DNA of 64,000 nt from Elysia crispata (taxonomy: Eukaryota > Mollusca > Gastropoda > Plakobranchidae): NCBI GenBank assembly GCA_033675545.1, contig JAWDGP010003545.1:62001-126000 (forward strand), given 5' to 3'. Shown piece after piece: positions 63,169-64,000 of the stretch. Each line of letters begins with the position of its first letter. The stretch's first letter is position 1. The notes under the pieces were generated by a model that was not told the DNA's origin, ran no database searches, and saw only the letters and a list, made by a program, of their open reading frames with translations. Position numbers and translations under genes: made by a program.

Positions 63169-64000
63169 GTAAGTATTAGTCTTAAAGTAGCTTTTAAACT
63201 ATTTGGTTCAAATTCACGTTTTATATAAAATAAAGACTGTAAAGTAGCCTATCAAATTTTACTAAGAATAATTTATGAGGAGAGTCATGTGAATAATTTG
63301 GTCATTATAACACATACAGAGGTGCCTATGATCCCAGAAAATCGGAGAAACTCCAGGATTTGTTGTTATATTCCAGAAACCAGGATTTACCCGTAAAATC
63401 CTAGATTTTTTCGTTTTGTTTCAGCATTTAGACTGACCCAACATAAACAACTATAATCGATTACTTTTAGTTTTGTTTCAGGATTAGTGTGATCCATCAA
63501 TCCAAAGGAAAAACAAATAGTGACAATACAATTCTATGCCGAGAACAATATTTTTCCAGCATTGAGTATAATCCTGTGCAAAATTATAAAACTGGGCGAT
63601 ATATATTACATCGATATTGTGTATTTTTGTTTATTATTTATATTTTCAATTCCAATATTGAGATTTGTATTATAGTTGAAACCATCCAAGATATTAGTCG
63701 CATCGAGTTGTCCTATTTGGTAACTTTATTGTACATTCGTTCGAAAAATACCATTCTCTCCATCCTCACACCCAGGCCTTGACGCTATGTCGAACAAAGA
63801 AACATTCTGATTTCTTCATTTGACAATGGTCAATGTGACCAAGCAGTTTCCTTTTGTCTAGATACATTCTAAGTCTTGTTGAGTATTAAGATTGATTGGG
63901 AAATCATAAATACTAGTAGAACTAAAATCTAGATCTAGATTGAGATAGATAATCAAAATCCTTGCATGGCATGAGACTATTATTATAGTAGGTGATTTTC
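63169..64000. other. CCDC174 intron 8, start; no exon seen
   Basis: Follows the donor GTAAGT at 63169. No further CCDC174 exon was recognised before the window edge. The word CTAGATCTAGATTGAG lies near 63930. Confidence 0.55.

Overview
The window looks like nuclear DNA of a gastropod-type mollusc. It has spliced animal genes with GT-AG introns, very long dinucleotide arrays (GA/CT, TA, CTGT), a dispersed palindromic word built on TAGATCTAGATCTA, and short 'AAGGGNNATAACTC'-type words of a kind common in mollusc DNA. Transposable elements typical of such genomes (CR1 and other LINEs, Tigger/pogo, Penelope-like, Ty3/Gypsy) are also present. Species cannot be fixed from sequence alone.

Three host genes can be read. 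(1) The last two coding exons of a malic enzyme lie on + at 4560-5697; its upstream intron (from before position 1 to 4559) is packed with a LINE fragment and a 3.2 kb Tigger/pogo element. (2) A complete five-exon gene on - (13022-19921) encodes a 286-residue NIFK-like nucleolar RNA-binding protein. (3) CCDC174 lies on +, with eight coding exons from 52029 to 63168, and runs off the right edge.

Between NIFK and CCDC174 (about 20-52 kb) lies an accessory, repeat-dominated block with no convincing host gene. In order it holds: giant microsatellites; a 27-bp acidic minisatellite; two MITEs (28.9-29.6 kb); a remnant of a Polinton-like virus-like element with DNA polymerase B homology (30.3-31.1 kb); a DNA transposon with a DUF7869-like protein inserted into that remnant (31106-33.3 kb), whose terminal sequence matches those of the two MITEs; a Penelope-like terminus with a hammerhead-ribozyme-like core (33.3-33.6 kb); a LINE 3' half (35.2-36.1 kb); a 5.98 kb element with terminal inverted repeats of 1.1-1.3 kb and a 54-bp satellite of about 50 copies inside (37782-43759); and the LTR-PBS-gag part of a Ty3/Gypsy element (43.8-45.2 kb).

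The most unusual object is the 5.98 kb inverted-repeat element. Its arms carry a short zinc-ribbon-like reading frame related to one found beside the polymerase B remnant 7 kb away, so it is probably a compact, satellite-filled relative of the same virus-like family. The second most interesting set is the DUF7869 transposon plus its two apparent non-autonomous partners. A third is the Tigger element and its 454-bp internally deleted derivative at 9124-9577. All calls are from reading the sequence; no search was run.
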